Below are positions 17,253 to 26,573 of a DNA stretch of 64,000 nucleotides, piece by piece. Under the pieces are notes generated by a model. It was not told the origin of the DNA and searched no databases. It saw only the letters and a program-made list of their open reading frames with translations. Numbering within the stretch: position 1 is the first letter of the stretch; each line of letters begins with the position of its first letter. A program made the translations under genes and the position numbers. This DNA comes from JBEEJZ01 sp046046915 (GTDB taxonomy: Bacteria; Pseudomonadota; Gammaproteobacteria; Burkholderiales; Burkholderiaceae_C): the NCBI GenBank assembly GCA_046046915.1, contig JBJOIT010000005.1:1-64000 (forward strand), read 5' to 3'.

Positions 17253-17492
17253 ATGAGCGATATCGAAGCACGCGTTAAAAAAATCATTGCCGAACAACTC
17301 GGTGTTGAAGAGTCACAAGTGACCAACGAAAAGGCCTTTGTGGCTGATCTGGGCGCAGACTCCCTCGACACGGTCGAGCTGGTGATGGCGCTGGAAGATG
17401 AATTCAGCATCGAAATTCCCGACGAAGACGCTGAAAAAATAACTACCGTTCAAAACGCGGTCGACTACGCTACGGCCCACCACAAGGCCTGA
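17253..17492 (+). CDS. acpP: Acyl carrier protein
   Basis: A 79-residue acidic carrier protein for fatty-acid synthesis. The phosphopantetheine attachment serine is S37 in the motif DLGADSLDTVEL. The acidic helix II that docks partner enzymes follows. The ATG at 17253 has GAGGGA upstream. AcpS, encoded at 27341-27766 in this window, is the expected enzyme that loads the cofactor. The gene lies between fabG and fabF in the standard order. Confidence 0.98.
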   Translation: MSDIEARVKKIIAEQLGVEESQVTNEKAFVADLGADSLDTVELVMALEDEFSIEIPDEDAEKITTVQNAVDYATAHHKA

Positions 17493-17516
17493 GGCCGCGT
17501 TACCCGGATAGTGCCT

Positions 17517-18761
17517 ATGTCCCGTCGTCGCGTTGTCGTTACTGGTTTGGGTTGTGTTACTCCCGTGGGTAACACGGTTGCCGATTCATGGTCTGCATTG
17601 CTTTCAGGCCAGTCCGGTATCGATCTTGTCAGCAGTTTCGATGCTAGCAACTTTGCCTGCAAATTCGCGGGTGAAGTCAAGGGCTTCAATATTGCCGACT
17701 ACATCCCCGAGAAGGAAGCGCGTCACATGGATCGCTTCATTCACCTCGGCTTGGCAGCAGCTTGCCAAGCAGTTGTGGATTCCGGCTTGCCAGTTGGCGA
17801 CGCCTTGGACGACGAGCAGGCGACCCGTATCGGGTGCAATATAGGCTCCGGCATCGGCGGTCTGCCTATGATCGAGCAGACACGAGACGAGTTCGTGAGC
17901 CGTGGACCACGCCGCATCTCGCCCTTTTTTGTGCCTGCTTCGATCATCAACATGATTTCTGGTCATGTTTCTATCAAGTTTGGTTTCAAAGGCCCCAACG
18001 TTGCGATGGTGACGGCCTGTACTACCGGTTTGCATGCCATCGGCATGTCTGCCCGCATGATCGAATACGGTGATTGCGACGTGATGGTGGCTGGTGGGGC
18101 CGAGTCCACGGTGTCTCAGTTGGGTGTAGGCGGTTTTGCTGCCGCCCGTGCCTTGAGCACACGCAACGACGATCCCAAGACCGCCTCACGCCCTTGGGAC
18201 AAGGACCGTGATGGATTTGTGCTCGGTGAAGGTGCTGGCGTGCTGGTGCTTGAAGAGTACGAGCATGCCAAGGCGCGGGGCGCAAAAATTTATGCGGAAC
18301 TGTCTGGTTTCGGCATGAGTGGTGACGCTTACCACATGACCGCACCGAATGTGGATGGTCCCCGCCGTTCCATGGCCATGGCGCTAAAAAACGCTGGTGT
18401 TAACCCTGAGCAGGTTCACTATGTGAACGCGCATGGCACCTCAACGCCGCTGGGCGATATCAACGAAACCAATGCCATCAAGGCTGCTTTTGGCGGTCAT
18501 GCCAAAAACCTGGTGGTGAATTCCACCAAATCCATGACGGGGCATTTGCTGGGCGGCGCGGGGGGCATTGAATCCGTGTTTACGGTTCTTGCCTTGCATC
18601 ATCAAAAGAGCCCGCCGACCATCAATATCTTCAACCAGGATCCTGAGTGCGACCTGGACTATTGCGCCAATACCGCGCGAGACATGAAGATTGATGTTGC
18701 TGTGAAAAACAATTTTGGTTTTGGTGGTACCAACGGTACTTTGGTGTTTTCCAAGATCTGA
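17517..18761 (+). CDS. fabF: 3-oxoacyl-ACP synthase II (FabF)
   Basis: A 414-residue chain-elongating condensing enzyme. The catalytic Cys is C168 (VTACTTGLHAIG), with the two histidines in NAHGTSTPLGD and KSMTGHLLGGAGG and the C-terminal NNFGFGGTNGTLVF. The ATG at 17517 is chosen over the GTG at 17511. It ends the fatty-acid cluster; a 17-base palindrome (18766-18782) lies just after its stop. Confidence 0.97.
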   Translation: MSRRRVVVTGLGCVTPVGNTVADSWSALLSGQSGIDLVSSFDASNFACKFAGEVKGFNIADYIPEKEARHMDRFIHLGLAAACQAVVDSGLPVGDALDDEQATRIGCNIGSGIGGLPMIEQTRDEFVSRGPRRISPFFVPASIINMISGHVSIKFGFKGPNVAMVTACTTGLHAIGMSARMIEYGDCDVMVAGGAESTVSQLGVGGFAAARALSTRNDDPKTASRPWDKDRDGFVLGEGAGVLVLEEYEHAKARGAKIYAELSGFGMSGDAYHMTAPNVDGPRRSMAMALKNAGVNPEQVHYVNAHGTSTPLGDINETNAIKAAFGGHAKNLVVNSTKSMTGHLLGGAGGIESVFTVLALHHQKSPPTINIFNQDPECDLDYCANTARDMKIDVAVKNNFGFGGTNGTLVFSKI

Positions 18762-18805
18762 GTTTCAGCAACTTAGTTGCTGTGCCTGAATAAGGCCACT
18801 GGCTC

Positions 18806-19231
18806 ATGAGTTCAAACGCCCCTCCGGTGTCATACACCGTGGGGCGTTCGCGTTTTTACCTTTGGGTGATTTTGATGCTCTTGCTGACCGCACTGGTGTT
18901 TGCGGTGACCTGGCTGTTTCAGTCATCTGGGGCAGGTCAGTCTGCAAGGCTGATGGTTGGAATGCTACCGTTTATGGCGGGCGTTTTGCTGTGGGATTGG
19001 CGGTCCAGTCCCACAGGAATCCTGCAATGGGATGGTCGGTCCTGGTTGTGGACAGCAGCGGGCGACCACCCGGTGTCGCAAGTCTCGGTTCAGCTGGATT
19101 TGCAGGATGTGCTGCTTCTGACATGCGAGATGGCAACAGGCCGTCGCCTCTGGCTGTGGGTGCAGCATTCGGCGCAACCTGCTCGATGGCTGGCACTTCG
19201 ACGGGCCTTAATGGCACACGGCCGGCAGTGA
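18806..19231 (+). CDS. Small membrane protein, possibly YgfX/CptA-like
   Basis: A 141-residue protein with two membrane segments (about 18-38 and 47-62) followed by a cytoplasmic tail. The tail pattern (LQWDGRSWLW, VQLDLQDVLLL, GRRLWLWV, WLALRRAL) recalls the YgfX family, but I assign this only as resemblance. In related Burkholderiales a protein of this kind precedes rpoE; here rpoE, rseA and rseB do not follow, and mucD/degQ starts 133 bases on. Function is unknown. It may be cotranscribed with fabF, since only 44 bases separate them. Confidence 0.7.
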   Translation: MSSNAPPVSYTVGRSRFYLWVILMLLLTALVFAVTWLFQSSGAGQSARLMVGMLPFMAGVLLWDWRSSPTGILQWDGRSWLWTAAGDHPVSQVSVQLDLQDVLLLTCEMATGRRLWLWVQHSAQPARWLALRRALMAHGRQ

Positions 19232-19364
19232 TGAAAGCCTGAACAGACTCTTGAGACTTGATGGCGTGGCACCATATGACGCTAACAATGACGTTCTGGG
19301 CACCTGGGTGATGGCAATTAGCCCATGATGACGTGGCGGCTGGTGGAATTTTGAAAGGTTGTCT

Positions 19365-20828
19365 ATGTTTAGAGCATCCCGTGTATCTCTCGGCTCGTGG
19401 CTCACGGCAGCTGCGATCGGTACGGCAGCGACATTTGTGGCTTGGTCTCCTGCACAGGCGCAAAGCAGAGCATTACCTGACTTCACGGATTTGGTGGAGC
19501 AGGTGGGGCCATCTGTTGTCAATATCCGCACGCTTGAGAAAGTCACAACCAATGCGGAAAACGGCGCGGGTCCCGACGAAGACATGCTCGAGCTCTTCAG
19601 GCGTTTTGGACTGCCCGTGCCCAATGTGCCGCGTCAGGGCCCTAGATCAAATCGTCCTCAAGCCCCTCAGTCAGAAGAGCAGCCCAAAGGGGTAGGTTCA
19701 GGCTTCATCCTGTCGCAAGACGGCTTCATCATGACCAATGCGCACGTGGTGGAAGGGGCCGACGATGTCATCGTCACCCTCACCGATAAGCGTGAGTTCA
19801 AGGCCCGCTTGGTCGGGGCAGACAAGCGCTCGGACGTGGCTGTAGTGAAGATTGATGCCTCTGGCCTGCCTTTTGTGAAGCTCGGTGATGTGAGTCGCCT
19901 CAAGGTCGGAGAGTGGGTGATGGCCATTGGCTCACCGTTTGGACTGGACAGTACTGTCACGGCGGGCATCGTCAGCGCCAAGCAGCGAGATACGGGCGAT
20001 TACTTGCCTTTTATCCAGACCGATGTCGCGATCAATCCGGGCAACTCTGGTGGGCCGCTGATCAACATGCGGGGTGAGGTCGTCGGTATCAACAGCCAAA
20101 TCTATTCCCGCTCCGGTGGCTCTATGGGCATTTCATTTGCGATTCCCATAGACGAAGCCACTCGGGTAAGTGATCAGTTGCGCGCCACGGGCCGTGTGTC
20201 CCGAGGACGCTTGGGGGTGCAAATCGACCAGGTCACCAAAGAAGTGGCGGAGTCGATAGGTTTGGGCAAGCCTTACGGCGCCTTGGTGCGCGGTGTTGAA
20301 TCGGGCTCGCCCGCAGAAAAAGCCGGTGTTGAGGCTGGCGACATCATCACCAAGTTTGACGGCAAGACGATTGAAAAGTCGAGTGACTTGCCTCGGATGG
20401 TCGGGGCTACCAAACCCGGTACCAAGAGTTCCTTGACGGTGTTTAGGCGTGGTGCCACGCGCGACTTGCAGGTGCTGGTGGCGGAAGTGGAACCCGATAA
20501 GGTCGCCAAACTTGAACCTGAAAAAGACACAAATAGCAAGAACTCCAGCGCAGCGCAGGCCATGGGTCTGGTGGTGAGTGAGGTTTCGTCGGAACTTAAA
20601 AAATCCCTGAAGATTCGAGGGGGTGTGCGTGTCGATGCTGCGACAGAAGCCGCAGCGCGTGCGGGCTTGCGTGAAGGTGATGTGATTGTGGCGGTGGCGA
20701 ACACCGAACTTGCTGGCTTGCGTGATTTTGAAGCCCTGGTTGCTAGGTTAGATAAATCTCGCCCGGTCAGTGTGCTGTTCAGGCGTGGGGAGTGGGCCCA
20801 ATTTGCATTGATTCGACCCGCGCGATAG
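19365..20828 (+). CDS. mucD: Periplasmic Do-like serine protease (MucD/DegQ)
   Basis: A 487-residue HtrA-family periplasmic protease and chaperone. A signal peptide (about 1-33, cleaved near AQA-QS) precedes a trypsin-like domain with catalytic H127 (TNAHVVEG), D157 (RSDVAV) and S228 (NPGNSGG). Two PDZ domains follow (about 265-355 and 385-480). The ATG at 19365 has AAAGG upstream at good spacing; a TTG at 19359 is the alternative. In relatives it is the last gene of the rpoE-rseA-rseB-mucD envelope-stress operon. Here those three regulatory genes are not upstream, so its regulation must differ or the sigma-E genes lie elsewhere. Confidence 0.94.
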   Translation: MFRASRVSLGSWLTAAAIGTAATFVAWSPAQAQSRALPDFTDLVEQVGPSVVNIRTLEKVTTNAENGAGPDEDMLELFRRFGLPVPNVPRQGPRSNRPQAPQSEEQPKGVGSGFILSQDGFIMTNAHVVEGADDVIVTLTDKREFKARLVGADKRSDVAVVKIDASGLPFVKLGDVSRLKVGEWVMAIGSPFGLDSTVTAGIVSAKQRDTGDYLPFIQTDVAINPGNSGGPLINMRGEVVGINSQIYSRSGGSMGISFAIPIDEATRVSDQLRATGRVSRGRLGVQIDQVTKEVAESIGLGKPYGALVRGVESGSPAEKAGVEAGDIITKFDGKTIEKSSDLPRMVGATKPGTKSSLTVFRRGATRDLQVLVAEVEPDKVAKLEPEKDTNSKNSSAAQAMGLVVSEVSSELKKSLKIRGGVRVDAATEAAARAGLREGDVIVAVANTELAGLRDFEALVARLDKSRPVSVLFRRGEWAQFALIRPAR

Positions 20829-20920
20829 CCCGGGTGGGTTGAACGCGAGCACCGGCGCCGTGCTCGGTGCATACCATCATGTCTTGCTCAGGTGGGATTC
20901 GGTAAAATCTCTCTCTTGGT

Positions 20921-20953
20921 AAAGGGCGCGTCCTCACCCGATGCGCCCTTTTT
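20921..20953 (+). terminator. Rho-independent terminator between mucD and lepA
   Basis: A perfect 9-bp stem (AAAGGGCGC at 20921-20929 with GCGCCCTTT at 20943-20951) followed by a T-run. It ends about 45 bases before the lepA start, so it could end mucD transcripts or act as a leader attenuator for lepA; a TAAAAT box lies at 20903-20908. Confidence 0.82.
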
Positions 20954-20997
20954 CATGCCTCCAGCGTTTTCAGTACAACCTCTCATCGGCTCCCTTG

Positions 20998-22809
20998 ATG
21001 AATCACATCAGAAATTTCTCGATCATTGCCCACATCGACCACGGTAAATCGACCCTGGCGGATCGACTGATCCAGCGCTGCGGTGGTTTGCAGGAGCGCG
21101 AGATGGAGGCTCAGGTTCTTGATTCGATGGATATCGAGAAAGAACGTGGCATCACGATCAAGGCCCAAACAGCCGCGCTGCATTACAAGGCGCGCGATGG
21201 TCAGGTCTACAACCTTAATCTGATTGACACCCCTGGTCACGTGGACTTTTCTTACGAGGTCTCGCGTTCCTTGTCCGCCTGTGAAGGTGCTTTGCTGGTG
21301 GTGGACGCCAGTCAGGGCGTTGAGGCCCAGACCGTGGCGAACTGCTACACCGCACTCGATCTGAACGTTGAAGTGCTACCGGTGCTCAACAAAATCGATT
21401 TGCCCAATGCTGACCCGGACAACGCCCGTAGCGAAATTGAAGATGTGATTGGCATCGACGCCACCGATGCGATCGTGTGCTCGGCCAAGACCGGTTTGGG
21501 AATAGATGACATTCTGGAAGCGATTGTTGCCAAGATTCCCGCCCCCAAAGGCAATCCCGCAGGCCCACTGCGCGCCATGATTATCGACAGCTGGTTTGAC
21601 AGCTATGTGGGTGTGGTGATGCTGGTTCGGGTGGTGGATGGTCGTCTGGCCAAGGGCGAGCGCATCAAGATGATGGCCTCGGGTGCGACCTACAACGCGG
21701 ATAATCTCGGCGTTTTCACCCCTGCAAATGAGCCGCGCCAGTCGCTTGAGGCTGGTGAAGTGGGTTACATCATCGCGGGCATCAAGGAGCTTCAGGCGGC
21801 AAAGGTCGGTGACACCGTGACGCTCATCAAACCCGGCACGGGTGGTGCAGCACTGACGGCGACCGAGCCTCTGCCGGGGTTCAAGGAAATCCAGCCGCAG
21901 GTGTTTGCCGGTTTGTATCCCACCGAGGCCAGTGAGTACGACTCCCTTCGCGACGCGCTTGAAAAGCTCAAGCTCAACGATGCTTCACTGCACTATGAGC
22001 CTGAGGTGTCACAGGCGCTGGGTTTTGGATTTAGATGCGGCTTCTTGGGTTTGCTGCACATGGAAATCGTGCAGGAGCGATTGGAGCGCGAATTTGACCA
22101 GGACCTGATCACGACCGCACCCAGCGTGGTGTATGAGGTCATGAAGAGTGATGGCGAGGTCCTGATGGTGGAAAACCCCTCGAAGATGCCCGAGATCGGC
22201 AAGACAGCCGAAATTCGGGAACCCATCGTGACCGTGCACCTGTACATGCCTCAAGAGTATGTGGGTGTGGTAATGACGCTGGCCAATCAGAAGCGTGGCA
22301 TTCAAATGAACATGGCGTACAAAGGCCGCCAAGTGGTGTTGACCTACGAGATGCCTCTGGGTGAAATCGTGCTGGACTTCTTCGACAAACTCAAGAGTGT
22401 CAGTCGGGGCTATGCCTCCATGGACTACGAGTTCAAGGAGTTCCGGGCCTCTGATGTGGTCAAGGTGGACATCTTGCTCAATAGCGAAAAGGTCGATGCG
22501 CTGTCGATCATCGTGCATCGCTCCCAGTCGCAGTACCGTGGCAGGGCGGTGGTGGCAAAGATGCGAGAAATCATCTCGCGTCAGATGTATGACGTTGCCA
22601 TTCAGGCTGCCATTGGTGCCAACATCATTGCCCGTGAAACCATCAAGGCCTTGCGCAAAAACGTGCTGGCAAAATGCTACGGCGGTGACATCAGCCGTAA
22701 GCGCAAGCTGCTCGAAAAACAGAAAGCCGGTAAAAAACGTATGAAGCAAATTGGTTCGGTCGAGGTTCCCCAAGAAGCATTCCTGGCCATTTTGCAGGTG
22801 GAGGATTGA
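20998..22809 (+). CDS. lepA: Elongation factor 4 (LepA)
   Basis: A 603-residue translational GTPase thought to back-translocate or rescue stalled ribosomes and to aid 30S assembly. G motifs are AHIDHGKST (G1), the RGITIK segment (G2), DTPGHVDF (G3) and NKIDLPNA (G4). The family C-terminal domain with YGGDISRKRKLLEKQK binds tRNA on the ribosome. The start at 20998 gives MNHIRNFSIIAHIDHGKST as in orthologues, though without a strong ribosome binding site; the open frame from 20941 runs through the terminator and is not used. It overlaps lepB by one base. Confidence 0.97.
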   Translation: MNHIRNFSIIAHIDHGKSTLADRLIQRCGGLQEREMEAQVLDSMDIEKERGITIKAQTAALHYKARDGQVYNLNLIDTPGHVDFSYEVSRSLSACEGALLVVDASQGVEAQTVANCYTALDLNVEVLPVLNKIDLPNADPDNARSEIEDVIGIDATDAIVCSAKTGLGIDDILEAIVAKIPAPKGNPAGPLRAMIIDSWFDSYVGVVMLVRVVDGRLAKGERIKMMASGATYNADNLGVFTPANEPRQSLEAGEVGYIIAGIKELQAAKVGDTVTLIKPGTGGAALTATEPLPGFKEIQPQVFAGLYPTEASEYDSLRDALEKLKLNDASLHYEPEVSQALGFGFRCGFLGLLHMEIVQERLEREFDQDLITTAPSVVYEVMKSDGEVLMVENPSKMPEIGKTAEIREPIVTVHLYMPQEYVGVVMTLANQKRGIQMNMAYKGRQVVLTYEMPLGEIVLDFFDKLKSVSRGYASMDYEFKEFRASDVVKVDILLNSEKVDALSIIVHRSQSQYRGRAVVAKMREIISRQMYDVAIQAAIGANIIARETIKALRKNVLAKCYGGDISRKRKLLEKQKAGKKRMKQIGSVEVPQEAFLAILQVED

Positions 22810-23774
22810 TGCAGTTCCTGACTTCACTCGTCCTGGCATCATTTGTTGGCTACGCAGGGGCTTGGTACTTTGGTTTTTTTGAGGGCAATTTCGCATTGCT
22901 GCTTTTCATGGCATCCCTGGTCACCGGTCTGTACTGGCTGGCAGAGATGTTCTACTTTTTGCCTAAGCGCAAGCAAGCGGCGGCGCAGCTCGACCTGGAC
23001 GCCCAAAGCCGTCGGGAGTCCTTGAGCAAGATGGGTGTGAGCCCGGTGGATACCGATTTGGCCCCGGTGCGTGACAAGTTACTGAGTCAGCCTTGGTGGC
23101 TGGATTGGACGGCCGGACTGTTCCCCGTGATCATCACGGTCTTTGTGCTGCGCTCTTTCGTGGTGGAGCCTTTCAAGATTCCGTCGGGCTCCATGATTCC
23201 GACCTTGCTGGTGGGAGATTTGATTCTGGTGAACAAGTTTCACTATGGCATTCGTTTGCCAGTACTCAACCAGAAGGTGACCGAAGGACATGCGCCCCAG
23301 CGAGGGGACGTCATGGTGTTTCGCTACCCGCCCAAGCCTAGCCTCGACTACATCAAGCGTGTGGTGGGCCTGCCGGGTGACGAAGTGGCCTATTTGAACA
23401 AACGTTTGACGGTCAACGGCCAGCCGGTCAGCACGAATGCGGTGCCTGAATTCTTCGACGAAGACGCGATGCGCTATTTCAAGCAGTTTGAAGAGAAGCT
23501 GGGCGATCGCAGCCACCGCTTGTTGATTGACGATGATCGACCTGCTTTTGTGCCTGGCGTGGAGGAGTTCCCCAATCGGCAAAATTGCCGCTACAGCGTA
23601 GAGGGGGTGATCTGCAAGGTGCCAGAAGGGCATTACTTCATGATGGGTGACAACCGGGACAACTCTCTGGATTCGCGTTACTGGGGCTTTGTGCCCGATA
23701 AGAACATCGTCGGCAAGGCCTTTTTTGTGTGGATGAACTTCGGCAATATCAAGCGCATTGGTTCCTTTCATTGA
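22809..23774 (+). CDS. lepB: Signal peptidase I (LepB)
   Basis: A 321-residue inner-membrane protease that removes signal peptides from exported proteins. Membrane segments lie near 3-20, 27-46 and 103-120. The catalytic pair is S128 (PSGSMIPTL) and K183 (YIKRVVGLPG). The GDNRDNSLDSRYWGFV box E is near the C-terminus. The ATG at 22809 shares a base with the lepA stop (TGATG). Order lepA-lepB-rnc-era is conserved across proteobacteria. Confidence 0.97.
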   Translation: MQFLTSLVLASFVGYAGAWYFGFFEGNFALLLFMASLVTGLYWLAEMFYFLPKRKQAAAQLDLDAQSRRESLSKMGVSPVDTDLAPVRDKLLSQPWWLDWTAGLFPVIITVFVLRSFVVEPFKIPSGSMIPTLLVGDLILVNKFHYGIRLPVLNQKVTEGHAPQRGDVMVFRYPPKPSLDYIKRVVGLPGDEVAYLNKRLTVNGQPVSTNAVPEFFDEDAMRYFKQFEEKLGDRSHRLLIDDDRPAFVPGVEEFPNRQNCRYSVEGVICKVPEGHYFMMGDNRDNSLDSRYWGFVPDKNIVGKAFFVWMNFGNIKRIGSFH

Positions 23775-23801
23775 AAACACTTAAATGATCGGGGGTAGGG
23801 T

Positions 23802-24155
23802 ATGACAGTTCACATGAAATCTCGGCAACGCGGCATCTCCTTTTTGGGATTGCTGTTTGTGGGCGGCGTGCTGGCCATGGTCGGTGTCGTGGCTGCACAG
23901 GTCTTCCCGACCGTTCTGGAATATCAGGCCGTTGACAAGGCTGTCAACCGGGCTGCTTCTGGCGCCACTGTTGCGGAGGTGCGCGCCCTCTTTGACAAGG
24001 CGGCAGCGGTAGATCGCATCACCAGCATTGCGGGTCGGGACCTTGATGTCAGCAAGGAAGGCGAACGCACGGTGGTCGCTTTCGCTTATCAGCGTGAGAT
24101 TCATTTGGCAGGTCCTGCTTATCTGACCCTGAAGTACGAAGGTCGCTCGAAATGA
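23802..24155 (+). CDS. DUF4845 family membrane protein
   Basis: A 117-residue protein with a positively charged N-terminus, one membrane helix (about 14-36, GISFLGLLFVGGVLAMVGVV) and a small periplasmic domain with a pilin-like start. This type of short protein (DUF4845) is commonly encoded between lepB and rnc in beta- and gammaproteobacteria and has no established function. The ATG at 23802 is preceded by a G-rich ribosome binding site. It probably belongs to the lepA-lepB-rnc-era-recO transcript. Confidence 0.88.
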   Translation: MTVHMKSRQRGISFLGLLFVGGVLAMVGVVAAQVFPTVLEYQAVDKAVNRAASGATVAEVRALFDKAAAVDRITSIAGRDLDVSKEGERTVVAFAYQREIHLAGPAYLTLKYEGRSK

Positions 24156-24180
24156 TCCACATGGACAGGGGCAGCGTCGC

Positions 24181-24876
24181 GTGACAGACGCCTTGACCGA
24201 CTTGCAACGACGCTTGCAGCACACTTTTTCGAACCCGGCCCTGCTGATGAGGGCGTTGACTCACCGAAGCTTTTCGTCTGACCACAACGAACGACTCGAA
24301 TTTTTGGGTGACTCGGTATTGAACCTGGCTGTGGCCGATCTGCTTTTTGAACGTCTGGCCAATTTACCCGAGGGCGATCTCTCGCGTGTGCGAGCCAATC
24401 TCGTCAAGCAAGATACCTTGCATCACCTGGCGGTCGAACTGAACCTGCCTGTGCACATACGGCTGGGAGAAGGCGAGATGCGATCAGGTGGCCGTAAACG
24501 GCCCTCCATCCTGGCAGATGCGCTGGAAGCCGTGATCGGCGCCGTTTATCTGGATGCCGGCTTTGGCAGTGCTCGAGCACTGGTGCATCGCTTGTTCAGT
24601 CGGCTGGAAATCAATCCCAGTATGCAGGCCATCGGCAAGGACGCCAAGACGGAACTGCAAGAGTGGCTACAGGGCCGCAAGATGAAACTTCCCAGCTACC
24701 GTGTTGTCGCCACGCTGGGTGAGGCGCACAAGCAGAGTTTTGATGTGGAATGCCTCATCGCGGAAATGGATCTGACCCAACGCGGCATCGGAACCTCGCG
24801 CCGTGCGGGTGAACAAGCCGCCGCCGCCGCCATGCTCAAACAACTCAAAACAAAGGGCTCACATGCCAACAACTGA
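24181..24876 (+). CDS. rnc: Ribonuclease III
   Basis: A 231-residue double-strand-specific ribonuclease that processes rRNA precursors and structured mRNAs. The signature ERLEFLGDSVL (about 38-48) carries the catalytic carboxylates. Further metal ligands lie in ADALEAVIGAVYLD, and a dsRNA-binding domain occupies about 155-225. A GTG start at 24181 is used. The 3' end overlaps the era start by 14 bases, so the pair is tightly coupled, as in E. coli. Confidence 0.97.
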   Translation: MTDALTDLQRRLQHTFSNPALLMRALTHRSFSSDHNERLEFLGDSVLNLAVADLLFERLANLPEGDLSRVRANLVKQDTLHHLAVELNLPVHIRLGEGEMRSGGRKRPSILADALEAVIGAVYLDAGFGSARALVHRLFSRLEINPSMQAIGKDAKTELQEWLQGRKMKLPSYRVVATLGEAHKQSFDVECLIAEMDLTQRGIGTSRRAGEQAAAAAMLKQLKTKGSHANN

Positions 24877-25792
24877 AATCCCCGAGGTGCTCACGCCCCA
24901 GCGTTGCGGCCTCGTTGCCATTGTGGGGAAGCCCAACGTTGGCAAGTCAACGCTGTTGAATGCGCTGGTGGGTCAAAAAATCAGTATCACCTCGCGCAAG
25001 GCGCAAACCACGCGTCACCGCATCACCGGGATGCGCACCCTGGGTGCGACCCAGTTTGTGTTTGTGGATACGCCAGGTTTTCAGACGCGACACAACAATG
25101 CACTGAACCGATCGCTCAACAAGACCGTGCAGGGCGCAGTAGGTGATGTGGATCTGGTGCTGTTCGTGGTTGAGGCCGGGCAATTCAATCAGGCTGATGC
25201 CAAAGTCTTGTCGCTCTTGAGCCAGGGTGTACCGACTTTGCTGATTGCCAACAAGCTCGACCAAATTCACCGCCGCGGCGATATTGCGCCTTGGTTGCAA
25301 GACATGCAGCAGCGCCATGCCTTTACTGAATTTGTGCCCATGTCGGCCAAAAACAGCAAGGACATCGAGCGCTTGTTCGGCATTTGCGAAAAATTCCTGC
25401 CCGAGCAGGCTTGGTGGTACGCAGAAGACGAATTGACGGATCGCAGCGAAAAGTTTCTCGCTTCCGAGACCGTACGGGAGAAACTGTTTCGCCTGACCGG
25501 TGACGAGTTGCCCTACACCTCCACGGTGGTTATCGAAAAGTTCGAGGAAGAGGCTGGCAAGGGCAAACAAAAGCGTCTGGTGCGTATCGCGGCCACCATT
25601 GTGGTGGAGCGTGACTCGCACAAGGCCATGGTCATTGGCGACAAGGGCGAGCGCATCAAGCGCATCGGTACCGAAACTCGCGTTGAGCTTGAAAAACTGC
25701 TGGACGCCAAGGTTTTCATCGAACTATGGGTCAAAGTGCGTTCTGGTTGGGCGGATGACGAGGCGCGTGTGCGCAGCTTCGGCTACGAGTGA
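24863..25792 (+). CDS. era: GTPase Era
   Basis: A 309-residue GTPase that binds 16S rRNA and helps 30S maturation. G1 is VGKPNVGKST, G3 is DTPGFQ, G4 is NKLDQ and the C-terminal KH domain includes VIGDKGERIKRIG. The start at 24863 gives MPTTEIPEVLTPQRCGLVAI; an upstream in-frame start inside rnc has no homology. It is followed by recO after 6 bases. Confidence 0.97.
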   Translation: MPTTEIPEVLTPQRCGLVAIVGKPNVGKSTLLNALVGQKISITSRKAQTTRHRITGMRTLGATQFVFVDTPGFQTRHNNALNRSLNKTVQGAVGDVDLVLFVVEAGQFNQADAKVLSLLSQGVPTLLIANKLDQIHRRGDIAPWLQDMQQRHAFTEFVPMSAKNSKDIERLFGICEKFLPEQAWWYAEDELTDRSEKFLASETVREKLFRLTGDELPYTSTVVIEKFEEEAGKGKQKRLVRIAATIVVERDSHKAMVIGDKGERIKRIGTETRVELEKLLDAKVFIELWVKVRSGWADDEARVRSFGYE

Positions 25793-25798
25793 TCTGAC

Positions 25799-26548
25799 GT
25801 GGCAGCGCGGCGTATCGCAGATGAGCCGGCATTTGTGCTGCACCGCTACGACTGGAGCGAATCCAGCCTGATCCTGGAGGTTTTCACCCGCCACCACGGA
25901 CGTATTGCTCTTGTGGCCAAGGGAGCTAAACGCCCCACCTCCAGTTTTCGACCTGTGCTGCTCCCCTTGCAGCCACTGCGTGTCAATTTCGGCGGCGATG
26001 CCGAAATTCGCACCCTGAAAAGTGCGGAATGGCTGGGTGGGCATGTGATGCCAACGGGGGATGCCTTGATGTCGGGCTATTACCTCAATGAGCTGGTGCT
26101 GACCTTGCTGGCCCGCGATGACCCTCACCCAGCGCTGTTTGATGTGTACGCCATGGCAGTGCGTTTGCTGGCGGCTGAACACGGTGAAATGTTGCAGACC
26201 GTTTTACGTGCTTTTGAACTGCTCTTACTCAGAGAGGTGGGCCTGTTGCCCGCTTTGGACGCACAGAGCGCCACACTGGAGCCGTTGCTTGGCGACGAGA
26301 GATACACCTTGGTGGCTGAAGGAGGTCTACGTTACGCCCACGAAACAGATCGCGCCAGTTTGACGGGGCATCAGTGGCTTCTGCTGGATCAGGCGGTACT
26401 GGACCCAAGCCGGTATGCGGCCACCTTGAGTGCCTGCGCGCTGATGATCAATGAACTCAAACCTCAATTGAGAGGCTTGCTCAATTACCATTGCGGCGTT
26501 TCTAGCCTGCGTACACGCCGCATGATGATGGAGTTGCAGTCGCTATGA
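25799..26548 (+). CDS. recO: DNA repair protein RecO
   Basis: A 249-residue RecO protein, which with RecF and RecR loads RecA at gaps. It has the N-terminal OB-fold pattern (EPAFVLHRYDWSESSLILEV, then VAKGAKRPTSSF) and the helical C-terminal part ending with a short Arg-rich segment. The zinc-binding cysteines of some RecO proteins are absent, as often seen in proteobacteria. The GTG start at 25799 is 6 bases after era. Order era-recO-pdxJ-acpS is standard. Confidence 0.95.
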   Translation: MAARRIADEPAFVLHRYDWSESSLILEVFTRHHGRIALVAKGAKRPTSSFRPVLLPLQPLRVNFGGDAEIRTLKSAEWLGGHVMPTGDALMSGYYLNELVLTLLARDDPHPALFDVYAMAVRLLAAEHGEMLQTVLRAFELLLLREVGLLPALDAQSATLEPLLGDERYTLVAEGGLRYAHETDRASLTGHQWLLLDQAVLDPSRYAATLSACALMINELKPQLRGLLNYHCGVSSLRTRRMMMELQSL

Positions 26549-26573
26549 GTCTGGACCGTATTGACAAATCACG

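Noticed and set aside
19195..19312. Open frame of about 39 codons running from the end of the small membrane protein gene to a TGA at 19310, considered as a remnant of rseB or rpoE
   Set aside because: No start with ribosome binding site and no recognisable RpoE, RseA or RseB pattern; too short to claim a pseudogene.
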